From Paracoccaceae bacterium (GTDB lineage: Bacteria > Pseudomonadota > Alphaproteobacteria > Rhodobacterales > Rhodobacteraceae), in contig JABBAP010000019.1 in NCBI GenBank assembly GCA_018607905.1, positions 1 through 64,000 of the forward strand: a stretch of 64,000 nucleotides of DNA, in the 5' to 3' direction. The translations under genes and the position numbers were made by a program. Every line of letters begins with the position of its first letter. The stretch's first letter is position 1. The notes under the pieces were generated by a model. That model was not told the origin of the DNA, did not search any database, and saw only the letters and a list, made by a program, of their open reading frames with translations. Shown here in pieces: positions 33,952 to 41,546 of this stretch.

Positions 33952-34464
33952 ATGCAGACACCCATATACGACATACATCTTGTGTGTGGGTGCACTGGCG
34001 CTGGTAAATCCACCTATTCGTTTCAGCTGGCTGATGAATTGCGCGGTGTGCGGTTCGCCATTGATGAATGGATGGAGCGTTTGCACAATGCAGATAAACC
34101 AGTCGAGCTGCGGTTCGAATGGTTTTACGAGCGGGTACAACGCAACTGTTTGCAGATGCGCAAAATGGCAGAGCAGATCGTTCGCCTTGGCACGCCGTGC
34201 ATTTTCGACTGTGGCTTTACGAACAGCCATGAGCGGGAAATTTTTGTGAATTGGGCGCAGGAGCATGGATTTTCGGTTCAGCTCCACTATGTAGATGTTC
34301 CCAGCGATGTTCGCTGGCAACGGGTTCTGAAACGCAACGCCGAACAAGCCGAGACGTTCCAATTTGAAGTGACCCGCGAAATGTTTGATGGCATCAACGC
34401 GATGTGGGAGCCACCCAGCGAAGAAGAAATGCACCATTTGAATGGTGTTAGGATAACAAATTAA
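33952..34464 (+). CDS. Small AAA/zeta-like P-loop kinase
   Basis: A 170-residue cytoplasmic P-loop protein with Walker [14 protein letters not shown] at about residues 10-22 and a kinase-like Asp in [10 protein letters not shown]. The segment [13 protein letters not shown] resembles AAA_33 and zeta-toxin-type kinases. Such proteins phosphorylate small molecules, nucleotides or nucleic acids. No epsilon-type antitoxin gene is adjacent. It sits between dapA and smpB, sharing its last base with the smpB start (TAATG), which suggests ordinary operon membership rather than a toxin-antitoxin pair. Confidence 0.72.
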   Translation: MQTPIYDIHLVCGCTGAGKSTYSFQLADELRGVRFAIDEWMERLHNADKPVELRFEWFYERVQRNCLQMRKMAEQIVRLGTPCIFDCGFTNSHEREIFVNWAQEHGFSVQLHYVDVPSDVRWQRVLKRNAEQAETFQFEVTREMFDGINAMWEPPSEEEMHHLNGVRITN

Positions 34465-34943
34465 TGGCACCGAATAAGAAAGCTGATCCGAACAACAAAC
34501 TCGTCGCCGAAAATCGGCGGGCGCGGTACGACTATGCCATCGAGGATACGGTTGAATGCGGCATGATGCTGATGGGCTCCGAGGTGAAATCCCTGCGTGA
34601 TGGGTCTGCGCATATCACCGAAAGCTATGCAGCCATTGAAGACGGTGAATTGTGGCTGATCAACAGCTACATCGGCCTGTACGTGCAGGCGAAAACCTTT
34701 GGCCATGAAGAACGCCGTCGTCGCAAGCTGTTGGCGTCAAAACGCGAAATTGCGAAGATGTGGCAAGGGATCGGGCGCAAAGGTATGACGCTGGTACCGT
34801 TGAAATTGTATTTCAATGATAAGGGCAAAGCCAAGTTATTGCTTGGTGTGGCAAAGGGCAAAAACCAGTCCGACAAGCGCCAAACCGAAAAGAATCGCGA
34901 TTGGGCCAAGCAAAAGGGCCGTTTGTTACGCGATCACAGCTAA
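34464..34943 (+). CDS. smpB: SsrA-binding protein SmpB
   Basis: A 159-residue OB-fold RNA-binding protein that delivers tmRNA to stalled ribosomes in trans-translation. [17 protein letters not shown] at the N-terminus, [19 protein letters not shown], and the basic C-terminal tail ([20 protein letters not shown]), which acts in the decoding centre, are all present. It is coupled to the upstream kinase gene by a one-base overlap. RNase R, its partner in degrading rescued mRNAs, and ArfB, a tmRNA-independent rescue factor, are also in the window. Confidence 0.95.
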   Translation: MAPNKKADPNNKLVAENRRARYDYAIEDTVECGMMLMGSEVKSLRDGSAHITESYAAIEDGELWLINSYIGLYVQAKTFGHEERRRRKLLASKREIAKMWQGIGRKGMTLVPLKLYFNDKGKAKLLLGVAKGKNQSDKRQTEKNRDWAKQKGRLLRDHS

Positions 34944-34945
34944 GA

Positions 34946-35152
34946 TCAAGCGCCGCGATTGTGGGTTTTATCGTACAGCCGCGCGACCGCTTTGCTGGCG
35001 GTTTTTTCACACAAACACGGAATGATCGCGTGGATCATCGCAGCACCTGCGGCTACCATCAAGGTGATGGCGAATTTTGACGCAAAGGCCAAATGCTCGA
35101 AATAGGTCTCGTCTACGGATGCGGGGTGGTCTGTGAAGATTTTAGCGATCAT
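34946..35152 (-). CDS. DUF6356 family small membrane protein
   Basis: A 68-residue protein with the conserved start IFTDHPASVDETYFEHLAFA and one membrane helix (about residues 27-45, KFAITLMVAAGAAMIHAII). This pattern is the DUF6356 family, common in Rhodobacteraceae and other alphaproteobacteria, with no known function. It converges on smpB with a two-base gap, and its upstream region is very AT-rich. Confidence 0.75.
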   Translation of the reverse strand: MIAKIFTDHPASVDETYFEHLAFASKFAITLMVAAGAAMIHAIIPCLCEKTASKAVARLYDKTHNRGA

Positions 35153-35411
35153 GGCGGGGCTCCTTTTTTATAAAAGTAGCGTTTCTTGCCAAATTTTTGA
35201 TCCCAATAATTTGATAATATTCAATTTATTTTGAAAAATATCCTGAATAATTCAATTTTGGTCGAAAATTTTCCACCAAAAAACAATTTTGCTGAGATAT
35301 TGATAAATGGGGTGAGCTAGCCTTTATCCTTGCTCGCCTTGAAATCACGGATTTGACGTCCACATACAAGAAAGCGACGCAAAAAGCGGCGATCTTATAG
35401 GGGAGAAAATT
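35153..35411. other. AT-rich intergenic island
   Basis: A 259-base gap that is markedly richer in A and T than the rest of the window, especially 35165-35300, with A/T runs and two copies of ATTCAATTT about 35 bases apart. It separates the divergent DUF6356 and glycine-zipper genes. It likely holds both promoters and could bind a silencer or nucleoid protein. I see no ORF or stable hairpin in it. Confidence 0.5.
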
Positions 35412-35678
35412 ATGGACTTTACTGGGCTTATTATTCAGCTGGTTTCTGGTGCCATCGGCGGTAACGCTGCGGGCGCTGTTCTGAAGAACTTCAATCTCGG
35501 CATTTTGGGTAATACCATCGCTGGTCTTGTCGGCGGTGGCATCGGCGGGCAGATCATTTCTGCGGTTGCTGGCGGCAACCTAGAAGGTATCGCTGGTCAG
35601 ATTGCTGGCGGTGGTGTTGGTGGCGCAGTTGTTTTGGCCGTTGTTGGCATGATCAAAAGCGCAATGAACAAAGGCTAA
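35412..35678 (+). CDS. Glycine-zipper-like small membrane protein
   Basis: An 88-residue, Gly/Ala-rich, hydrophobic protein with repeated small-xxx-small spacing ([39 protein letters not shown]), as in glycine-zipper or GlsB/YeaQ-like membrane proteins. GGGGAG stands before the ATG and a terminator-like hairpin follows, so it is a stand-alone unit. Homologues appear in alphaproteobacteria as hypothetical proteins. An envelope or stress role is plausible but not shown. Confidence 0.7.
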   Translation: MDFTGLIIQLVSGAIGGNAAGAVLKNFNLGILGNTIAGLVGGGIGGQIISAVAGGNLEGIAGQIAGGGVGGAVVLAVVGMIKSAMNKG

Positions 35679-35709
35679 TTTAGCCTGACTAGAGTGTTGG
35701 TGCACAAGT

Positions 35710-35745
35710 CGCGCGTGTCAGTGAAAGCTGGCGCGCGTTTCTTAT
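35710..35745 (+). terminator. Candidate intrinsic terminator after the glycine-zipper gene
   Basis: CGCGCG (35710-35715) with CAG pairs with CTG and CGCGCG (35732-35737), followed by TTTCTTATT. It lies 32 bases after the stop codon of the 88-residue gene. The T tract is imperfect. Confidence 0.5.
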
Positions 35746-35815
35746 TCTAACAGCGCACTTGAATCCAAACGCCCGTGGGGATAATGCGAAATAGACATCT
35801 CAAAGGTGGATAACA

Positions 35816-36685
35816 ATGTCTCGCGATGATCCTGCAACTCTTGTTTCAACTGATTGGTTGGCTGAAAATCTAGGCGCACCTGATCTGCGTATCCTAGATG
35901 CGTCGTGGTATCTGCCGACAGATTACCGTGAGCCCAAAGTTCTGTTTGACGCGGTTCACATTCCGGGTGCGCGGTTTTTTGATATCGACGATATCTCTGA
36001 CAAAAACTCTGATTTGCCCCACATGGCACCGCCTGTTGAAAAATTTATGTCGCGCCTTCGCGGGCTTGGCGTTGGGGATGGGCACCGCGTTGTGGTTTAC
36101 GATGGCGAAGGCCTGTTTTCGGCGGCCCGCGTTTGGTGGTTGTTCCGTCACATGGGCAACACAAATATCGCCGTGTTGGATGGTGGCCTGCCCAAATGGC
36201 TGGCAGATGGTCACGCAACAGAAAACACACCGCCGATGATCAAAGACCGTCACATGACCGCAAATCGCAGTGCGGCGCTGGTGCGCGATGTGACGCAAGT
36301 TGCCTTGGCATCAAAGTTGAACCAAGCGGAAATCGTCGATGCGCGCGCCGCAGAACGGTATCGCGGCGATGCGCCAGAACCCCGCGAAGGATTGCGGGCT
36401 GGCCATATTCCAAATTCCAAAAATGTACCGTTCAAAACGCTTTTGAACGATAATCAAACGATGAAAACTGCCGCTGAGATGAAAGCGATCTTCACGGCAG
36501 CAGGTGTCGATTTACGCCGCCCGATTATCACGACATGTGGATCAGGCGTCACGGCATCCGTGCTCTCCCTCGCGCTCGAAATTATCGGCCACCGCGATCA
36601 TTCCCTTTATGACGGATCATGGAGCGAATGGGGCAGTTACGAAGATTTAAAAGTAGAAACGGGCGCAGCGCCCCAACTAGGATAG
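35816..36685 (+). CDS. sseA: 3-mercaptopyruvate / thiosulfate sulfurtransferase
   Basis: A 289-residue protein of two rhodanese domains. The N-terminal domain is inactive, and the C-terminal domain has the catalytic Cys in TTCGSGVTASV (about residues 239-249), a loop typical of mercaptopyruvate sulfurtransferases (CGSGVT). CRIPGARFFD-like spacing is seen as HIPGARFFDIDDI. It makes pyruvate and a persulfide from 3-mercaptopyruvate. The aminotransferase gene starts four bases after its stop and could produce the mercaptopyruvate from cysteine. Confidence 0.92.
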   Translation: MSRDDPATLVSTDWLAENLGAPDLRILDASWYLPTDYREPKVLFDAVHIPGARFFDIDDISDKNSDLPHMAPPVEKFMSRLRGLGVGDGHRVVVYDGEGLFSAARVWWLFRHMGNTNIAVLDGGLPKWLADGHATENTPPMIKDRHMTANRSAALVRDVTQVALASKLNQAEIVDARAAERYRGDAPEPREGLRAGHIPNSKNVPFKTLLNDNQTMKTAAEMKAIFTAAGVDLRRPIITTCGSGVTASVLSLALEIIGHRDHSLYDGSWSEWGSYEDLKVETGAAPQLG

Positions 36686-36689
36686 ACAC

Positions 36690-37874
36690 ATGCTTGAGAA
36701 CCTCACGCAGCAACCACCTGATAAAATCATTATGCTAAGCGGCATGTTTCGTGCGGATGAGCGCACGGATAAGATCGACCTTGGCGTTGGCGTTTACAAA
36801 GATGCGAACGGCAACACACCGATCATGCGTGCCGTTAAAAAGGCCGAACAACTCTTGTGGAACGAAGAAACCACCAAAAGCTATACCGCTTTGGTTGGCG
36901 ACGGCGCGTTTCACAAAGTGATGGCCGATCTGGTTCTGGGCGATAGCGTGGCTGCCGATCGTTTGGCGTTTGCCCATGCCCCGGGTGGTACGGGTGCGAT
37001 CCGTCAAATCCTAGAGCTGATCAAAGTTGCGTCCCCCGATGCAACGATCTGGATGTCGAACCCGACGTGGCCAAACCACCCTGCGATGGTCAAAGGCGTT
37101 GGCATACCGATGCAGACCTACACGTATCTGGATATGGAAACCCGCACCGTTGATTTTGACGGCATGATGGGTGATTTGGCGAATGTGAAATCTGGCGATG
37201 TCGTTATTTTGCACGGCTGTTGTCACAATCCAACGGGCGCGAACCTGAACCAAACACAGTGGGGCGATGTTGCTGATCTGCTGATCGCCAAAGGCGCGGT
37301 TCCGTTTGTGGATATCGCCTATCAAGGGTTTGGTGATGGCCTGCAAGAGGATGCGTTTGGTGTTCGTCTGCTGGCGCAGAAATGCCCAGAAATGCTGATC
37401 TCGGCGTCTTGTTCCAAGAATTTTGGGATCTACCGCGAACGCTGTGGTCTGGTGATCACCGTGTCCAAAGACGCGAGCAATACGGCGTTGGCGCAAGGCA
37501 TGTTATCGAGCCTGAACCGCCTGAACTTCTCCTTTCCGCCCGATCACGGTGCGCGTCTTGTGACCATGGTTCTTACGGATCCTGAATTGCGCGCCGATTG
37601 GGAAGCAGAACTGGAAGAGGTGCGCACAAGCATGTTGGGTCTGCGTAAGCAGTTAGCGGATGCGCTGCGTGCCGAAACTGGGTCTGATCGCTACGGCTTT
37701 ATCGCAGAGCATCGCGGCATGTTTTCGCGTCTAGGTCTGTCCGAAGAACAAGTGGCGAAATTGCGCGAAGAGCACGCGATTTACATGATTGGCGACAGTC
37801 GGTTTAACGTGGCGGGTTTGAACGAACAGCTGATCCCGATTATCGCCAAAGCGATTGTCGCTGTCGGCGGTTAA
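36690..37874 (+). CDS. tyrB: Aromatic amino acid / aspartate aminotransferase (class I, AAT subgroup Ia)
   Basis: A 394-residue PLP-dependent aminotransferase. The Schiff-base Lys lies in SASCSKNFGIYRERCG (about residues 237-252), HGCCHNPTGANL matches the PLP/substrate loop, and VGVYKDANGNTPIM is the N-terminal signature of the tyrB/aspC type. A C-terminal Arg lies in GDSRFNVAGL. Together with sseA it forms a two-gene unit (four-base gap) that could convert cysteine to mercaptopyruvate and then to persulfide sulfur. Discrimination between aspartate and aromatic substrates needs assay. Confidence 0.88.
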   Translation: MLENLTQQPPDKIIMLSGMFRADERTDKIDLGVGVYKDANGNTPIMRAVKKAEQLLWNEETTKSYTALVGDGAFHKVMADLVLGDSVAADRLAFAHAPGGTGAIRQILELIKVASPDATIWMSNPTWPNHPAMVKGVGIPMQTYTYLDMETRTVDFDGMMGDLANVKSGDVVILHGCCHNPTGANLNQTQWGDVADLLIAKGAVPFVDIAYQGFGDGLQEDAFGVRLLAQKCPEMLISASCSKNFGIYRERCGLVITVSKDASNTALAQGMLSSLNRLNFSFPPDHGARLVTMVLTDPELRADWEAELEEVRTSMLGLRKQLADALRAETGSDRYGFIAEHRGMFSRLGLSEEQVAKLREEHAIYMIGDSRFNVAGLNEQLIPIIAKAIVAVGG

Positions 37875-38480
37875 TCACGCCCCATAAAGTTTCTGAATGA
37901 CCGCGCAGGCCCTGTCTGCGCGGTTGTTGCGTTCTTGGGGGGTAAGTTCGGGAATCACCCCAATCGCGCGTTGGATTTGCACGTCCCCAATCAACAGCGC
38001 GATGTAAATTTGCCCAATTTGCTGTGCAGTGCCGCCTTGCAAAAATCCCCGATCCAATCCGTTTTGGATAAGCTGCCCGACAAGGGGCGCAATGGTATTT
38101 TTGCCACCTTCAGCAATCGCCGCGCCCAGCGTTTTTGTGTGATACACATCGCCAGCCGCCGCACGATTGAGCGCAACGGCCTTTCGGCTGGTGACAACGT
38201 CTAACAGGCGTGGTCCAAGCAGGCGCAGTTCTTCAATCGTGTCGCCATCTGCATGAATTAATTGTTCTATTTGGGGTTTTAAAATCTCGGCATTGGCCAC
38301 AACAAGGCTCGCGAACAAGGCCTGTTTGTTGCCATACCACCGATACAACGTCTCGTTTGAACAGCCCGCTTTTTTCGCAATCGCTAGCATCGACGTGCCT
38401 TTGTAGCCCTTGTCCTGCAGTACGGCATAGGCGGCATCTTCTATGCGTAAACGGCGTTCTTTTTGGCTCTCGGTTTCCAT
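37875..38480 (-). CDS. TetR/AcrR-family transcriptional regulator
   Basis: A 201-residue repressor with an N-terminal HTH: RRLRIEDAAYAVLQDKGYKG, then TSMLAIAKKAGCSNETLYRW and YGNKQALFASLV (residues about 9-60). The variable C-terminal domain would bind an inducer. The start at 38480 matches the family's length; the longer open frame upstream has no similarity to it. It is divergent from a DUF1772 membrane protein, and two TCGTA-N8-TACGA-like sites lie between them, so it likely represses that gene and perhaps itself. Confidence 0.88.
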   Translation of the reverse strand: METESQKERRLRIEDAAYAVLQDKGYKGTSMLAIAKKAGCSNETLYRWYGNKQALFASLVVANAEILKPQIEQLIHADGDTIEELRLLGPRLLDVVTSRKAVALNRAAAGDVYHTKTLGAAIAEGGKNTIAPLVGQLIQNGLDRGFLQGGTAQQIGQIYIALLIGDVQIQRAIGVIPELTPQERNNRADRACAVIQKLYGA

Positions 38481-38496
38481 AACAAATCCTAGCTGC

Positions 38497-38553
38497 TTGA
38501 CAAGGATCGTATAGAAATGTACGAAATAACGCAATCCGTAAAGTTTTGTACGA
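38497..38553. promoter_or_regulatory. Paired TetR operator candidates over a sigma70-like promoter
   Basis: TTGACA at 38497-38502 stands 17 bases before TACGAA (38520-38525), a plausible rightward promoter. TCGTA-N8-TACGA occupies 38507-38524, and CCGTA-N8-TACGA occupies 38536-38553, the same geometry with one changed base, centres 29 bp apart. The first site covers the spacer and -10 box, so bound repressor would block the DUF1772 gene. Confidence 0.6.
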
Positions 38554-38568
38554 TAAAGGAGTTGAGCG

Positions 38569-39078
38569 ATGAAATACGTAGGCGAAGCATTGGCCATCGG
38601 CACGTTGGTTTTGATGGGAATTATGGCAGGGTTCTTCTTTGCATTCTCGAACACTGTGATGCCAGGGTTTGATATTACCAACCCAATTTCCGCGATTGAA
38701 GGAATGCAGGGGATCAACACCGTGGTGCGCAATCCGGTATTTTTCGTGACGTTCTTTTTAACACCAGTCTTCGCATTGGCCGCCGCAATCTGCGCTTTCA
38801 TCAGCGGGCGTCGCCGCGCAGCGGTGTTGGCGGGAATCGCCGTCGTGATCTATCTTAGCGGTGCGTTTCTTGTAACGATACTCCATCACATCCCGCTTAA
38901 CGAGGCGCTCGCAGGTGTCGACGCCCGCGCATTAGGAGCCGAGGCCGCCAGTGTTTGGATCGCATATTCTTCTGAGTGGACACCAATGAACACAGTCCGC
39001 GCCTGCGCGAGCGCTGTTGCCATGATCCCGTTGGTGTACTGCGTCGTGTCGCTACGCCGTCAGGACACCATCGCCTGA
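38569..39078 (+). CDS. DUF1772 (anthrone oxygenase-like) membrane protein
   Basis: A 169-residue membrane protein with four hydrophobic segments and the DUF1772 features GFFFAFSNTVMPG (near residue 21), INTVVRNPVF and LHHIPLNEAL. Some fungal relatives act in anthrone oxidation, but bacterial members are uncharacterised. GGAG lies before the ATG. Its promoter overlaps candidate sites for the divergent TetR regulator, so it is probably inducible. Its 3' end overlaps the convergent DUF2268-like gene by 19 bp. Confidence 0.78.
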   Translation: MKYVGEALAIGTLVLMGIMAGFFFAFSNTVMPGFDITNPISAIEGMQGINTVVRNPVFFVTFFLTPVFALAAAICAFISGRRRAAVLAGIAVVIYLSGAFLVTILHHIPLNEALAGVDARALGAEAASVWIAYSSEWTPMNTVRACASAVAMIPLVYCVVSLRRQDTIA

Positions 39079-39722
39079 AGGGGTACGGCGTTCAAAACTT
39101 TCGGGGCTGGCACGTTGATCAATCGGCTCGGTGTCAGCTCCACACCACTTAGTAACCAGTTTTCAACGATCTTGGTGCCAAGCGTATACCCAAGCCATTT
39201 CGGCTTATCTCCCGCGCCCGAAAACCATTCGCCGTGATCAAATTTGGTTGTCATCATCGTGCGTTGATCAGGCCAAACTTTGTTCAGCACATCGTCCGAA
39301 ATTGCCGCGTCCCAGGGCTCTGGCGCGCTGTCGAACACCAACCGCACAAATTGCGCGGCCAAGCCTTCGCTAACCATCGCGCCGCCAAGGGTGAAACCAT
39401 ACCCAGGCCCAGCGGCGCGCATCGCGCGGTGCGAAGTATTGACCATCTGGCGTTTGATCAACCCGCTTTTCAGCGTCGCAGAAAAATTCTCGTTGTAGGG
39501 ATCAAAAACCAGCGTCGCCAAATTTGGTCGTGCAATATCGGTGCGCATCCCCGTTTCAGGCGTCACAGTTTCATTGCCCCGCTCAATCAGGATATCCATT
39601 GACGTTGGATCAACAAACGGTGCCATGACACGGTAGGCATCGTTGATCTGCGCTGTGATGCGATCACGCCACGCGCTCAAATCACCAGTCGCATCGAGCC
39701 AATGTAATGTCCAATGTGCCAT
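39060..39722 (-). CDS. DUF2268-like putative zinc-dependent protease
   Basis: A 220-residue protein starting at HWTLHWLDATGDLSAW, with similarity to DUF2268 'predicted Zn-dependent protease' proteins. The expected HExxH is not clear: the candidate helix GGAMVSEGLAAQFVRLVF keeps the SEGLA segment that follows the metal site, but the zinc His pair is replaced by SHRAMRAAG upstream, so activity is doubtful. The start at 39722 was chosen because the residues before it lack family similarity. It is divergent from the queuosine transporter. Confidence 0.55.
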   Translation of the reverse strand: MAHWTLHWLDATGDLSAWRDRITAQINDAYRVMAPFVDPTSMDILIERGNETVTPETGMRTDIARPNLATLVFDPYNENFSATLKSGLIKRQMVNTSHRAMRAAGPGYGFTLGGAMVSEGLAAQFVRLVFDSAPEPWDAAISDDVLNKVWPDQRTMMTTKFDHGEWFSGAGDKPKWLGYTLGTKIVENWLLSGVELTPSRLINVPAPKVLNAVPLQAMVS

Positions 39723-39863
39723 TCTGGCCTCCGAAAGACGTGTGTTCTGTGGCTGCATCATAAGAAAATTGGCCAATCTGCCAAGAGTGTTGCACAACAT
39801 CACCGCCGCCCGTTTCTTGGATGCAACATAATTTACGCGAGCCCTTGTGCCTCGATGCGCAAC

Positions 39864-39893
39864 GGGGTACTCCGCCCCAGCCCAACCTTGGGC
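39864..39893 (+). promoter_or_regulatory. Two adjacent hairpins in the leader of the queuosine precursor transporter gene
   Basis: GGGG (39864-39867) faces CCCC (39875-39878), and GCCCAA (39880-39885) faces TTGGGC (39888-39893), followed by AAAA. They lie 37-67 bases before the transporter's start. Queuosine genes are often under preQ1 riboswitches, but I could not fit any preQ1 consensus by eye. Confidence 0.3.
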
Positions 39894-39930
39894 AAAAGTG
39901 TCCGCTACCTTTTCAAAACGGAGTAATGAA

Positions 39931-40560
39931 ATGTCTCGTGGCTTAGTCATCGGCGTGCTCGCCATGGCGACAGTGGTTGTCGCCTCAAACATCTTGGTGC
40001 AGTTCTTGTTTGGCAATTGGCTGACATGGGGCGCCTTCACCTATCCCATCGCGTTCCTTGTGACCGACATCATGAACCGCATTTACGGCGTATCTGCTGC
40101 ACGCAAAGTCGTGTTGGCTGGTTTCATCGTTGGCATCGGTTGTTCGTTCATCGGCACGCAAATTATGGGCGAATTTGGTCCGCTGGTGACGTTGCGCATC
40201 GCAATTGGCTCTGGAATCGCATTCCTAACGGCCCAGTTGATCGATGTGACCGTGTTTAACAGCCTGCGCAACAGCGTGTGGTGGCGTGCGCCTTTGGCCT
40301 CAACTCTCATCGGTTCATCCATCGACACCGCAATCTTTTTCACCATCGCATTTTCAGCCAGTCTAACCTTTATCGAACCTAGCAATGACGTAAGCTGGGC
40401 GACAGAGGGCGTTCCTTTACTGGGCTTTGGGCCGTTCTTACCATTGTGGGTCAGCTTGGCCGTTGCCGACTGGGTGGTGAAACTTTCGCTCGCACTCCTC
40501 GCGCTGGTTCCGTTCCGAATATTGGTTTCTACCCTGTCTGGAAAATCGCAATCCGCGTAA
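39931..40560 (+). CDS. Queuosine precursor transporter (YhhQ family)
   Basis: A 209-residue integral membrane protein with about six helices. LVQFLFGNWLTWGAFTYPIA followed by FLVTDIMNRIYG near the N-terminus is the YhhQ signature. In E. coli YhhQ takes up preQ0 and preQ1 for queuosine in tRNA. The start at 39931 has GGAGT ten bases upstream and matches family length; the in-frame extension to 39847 is not similar. It is followed by the structured-RNA locus at 40620-40850. Confidence 0.88.
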   Translation: MSRGLVIGVLAMATVVVASNILVQFLFGNWLTWGAFTYPIAFLVTDIMNRIYGVSAARKVVLAGFIVGIGCSFIGTQIMGEFGPLVTLRIAIGSGIAFLTAQLIDVTVFNSLRNSVWWRAPLASTLIGSSIDTAIFFTIAFSASLTFIEPSNDVSWATEGVPLLGFGPFLPLWVSLAVADWVVKLSLALLALVPFRILVSTLSGKSQSA

Positions 40561-40630
40561 TTCTGAGAATTGGTTAACCACAAAATCTGGTAGAAAATGC
40601 AGAAAGTTCTTTGCGTTTTCCACAAGTCGT

Positions 40631-40689
40631 GGCACCTTTTCGATGTGGGATGTAATTCTCACGTTTGAAACAATCGAAAAGGAGGTGCC
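40631..40689 (+). ncRNA. Structured leader: long stem sequestering a Shine-Dalgarno, with nested hairpin
   Basis: GGCACC plus TTTTCGAT (40631-40644) is complementary to ATCGAAAA (40673-40680) plus GGTGCC (40684-40689), a 14-pair stem interrupted only by a three-base GGA bulge. The loop holds a second hairpin (GTGGGA 40645-40650 with TCTCAC 40657-40662). The 3' arm contains the GGAGG Shine-Dalgarno of the 18-codon ORF at 40691. A second segment, CACCTCC at 40802-40808, can pair with the same GGAGGTG. Two competing partners for one ribosome site is a switch-like layout. Confidence 0.55.
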
Positions 40690-40690
40690 A

Positions 40691-40747
40691 ATGATTATTG
40701 GGAAACAGGAGCAGCTGGTTAAGGTTACACACGAGGTTCGTGTCTAG
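40691..40747 (+). CDS. 18-residue leader-type small ORF
   Basis: ATG at 40691, five bases after a strong GGAGG, encodes MIIGKQEQLVKVTHEVRV and stops at TAG 40745-40747. It is basic overall and lacks runs of any single amino acid, so classic amino-acid attenuation is not suggested. It is embedded between two segments able to mask its ribosome-binding site and is followed by an intrinsic terminator. It may be a real small protein or the regulatory ORF of a small RNA. Confidence 0.45.
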   Translation: MIIGKQEQLVKVTHEVRV

Positions 40748-40818
40748 AAGGCAGCCCTTCTTCGCATGAGCCTGGCGTCTGGATTTTCGGATCTCGCTTG
40801 CCACCTCCAAATCTCGAG

Positions 40819-40856
40819 AAGAGCCCCGATCGTGTTTTCGGGGCTCTTTCCGTTTT
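40819..40856 (+). terminator. Strong intrinsic terminator
   Basis: AAGAGCCCCG (40819-40828) pairs perfectly with CGGGGCTCTT (40839-40848) around a ten-base loop, followed by TCCGTTTT. It ends the rightward small-RNA locus and touches the 3' end of the convergent sigma-factor gene. Confidence 0.8.
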
Positions 40857-41319
40857 AGATCAACGCACGCAATTTGGACCGCGCGCGACTGATCCGCGAC
40901 ATTACCGTGCCAATTGGCAAATCCAAACGATCCGCCATATCTGAATAGGACATCCCCACATTGACCCGCAGACGCATCACGGTGCGATATTCCTCGGGCA
41001 GACGCCCAATCGCGGCCAATGTTTCTGCGCAGGCCAGCTCAGAAAACGCATCGCCTGACATATCGGCAGGTTCGTGATCGTCAATTGATACCATGGACGG
41101 AATACGCCCGCGTTTGCGGGTTTGATCCAGAAACAAATTTCGCAGCGTGGTCGCCATATAAGCACGGGGATTGGCAACGTCCGACAAACAGGTTTCGCGG
41201 CTTAGGATGTGCAGAACCACGTCTTGCACCAAATCCTCCGCTTGTTCGCGGTCACGGGTCAAATGACGTGCATAAACAAGCAAATCTTCCAAATGATCGA
41301 ACAGTTTATCGTGATTCAT
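40855..41319 (-). CDS. ECF-type RNA polymerase sigma factor
   Basis: A 154-residue sigma70-family factor with region 2 (about residues 5-75, LLVYARHLTRDREQAEDLVQ followed by DVVLHI) and region 4 (about 100-150, AIGRLPEEYRTVMRLRVNVG, then MSYSDMADRLDLPIGTVMSR). It would direct RNA polymerase to a stress regulon. No anti-sigma gene adjoins it, unlike most ECF loci. The divergent neighbour is an exported EF-hand protein, the best candidate for a local target. Confidence 0.88.
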   Translation of the reverse strand: MNHDKLFDHLEDLLVYARHLTRDREQAEDLVQDVVLHILSRETCLSDVANPRAYMATTLRNLFLDQTRKRGRIPSMVSIDDHEPADMSGDAFSELACAETLAAIGRLPEEYRTVMRLRVNVGMSYSDMADRLDLPIGTVMSRISRARSKLRALI

Positions 41320-41462
41320 GGGCGTGCTCCGATGTGAAAGGGGATTGCAGTGACTATAGAATGGCCCTGCTAAAACCTGTTAGGTCAGAACCCGCCCAGA
41401 GCCAGTTTCCGCCTGCACGCAGGGTGGAATGGGGCAAGTTCCTGCCACCTAAAACCGGCCAT

Positions 41463-41489
41463 GGAATATCATCCACCTAAATTTCGTCT
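41463..41489 (+). promoter_or_regulatory. Candidate ECF promoter for the EF-hand gene
   Basis: GGAAT (41463-41467), 17 bases, then CGTCT (41485-41489) resembles the GGAAC-N16/17-CGTC pattern of many ECF sigma factors. It lies 58 bases before the EF-hand start and downstream of the divergent sigma gene. The -35 has one mismatch to GGAAC. Confidence 0.35.
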
Positions 41490-41546
41490 TTGTAGTCAGA
41501 GGGCGCAATCTGCGTTCCTCGTTCAAAACACGAACTGGAGAATTTT

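Noticed and set aside
33952-34464. Zeta-type toxin of a toxin-antitoxin system
   Set aside because: No epsilon-like antitoxin gene is adjacent, and the gene is an internal, overlapping member of the dapA-smpB run.
35338-35366. RpoH-type promoter (CTTGAA ... CCACATA) before the glycine-zipper gene
   Set aside because: The spacing is 16 and the -10 match is poor; not strong enough to list.
40574-40810. 78-codon minus-strand frame across the small-RNA locus
   Set aside because: The plus strand carries the Shine-Dalgarno, hairpins and terminator; the minus frame has no start signal and overlaps the structured elements.
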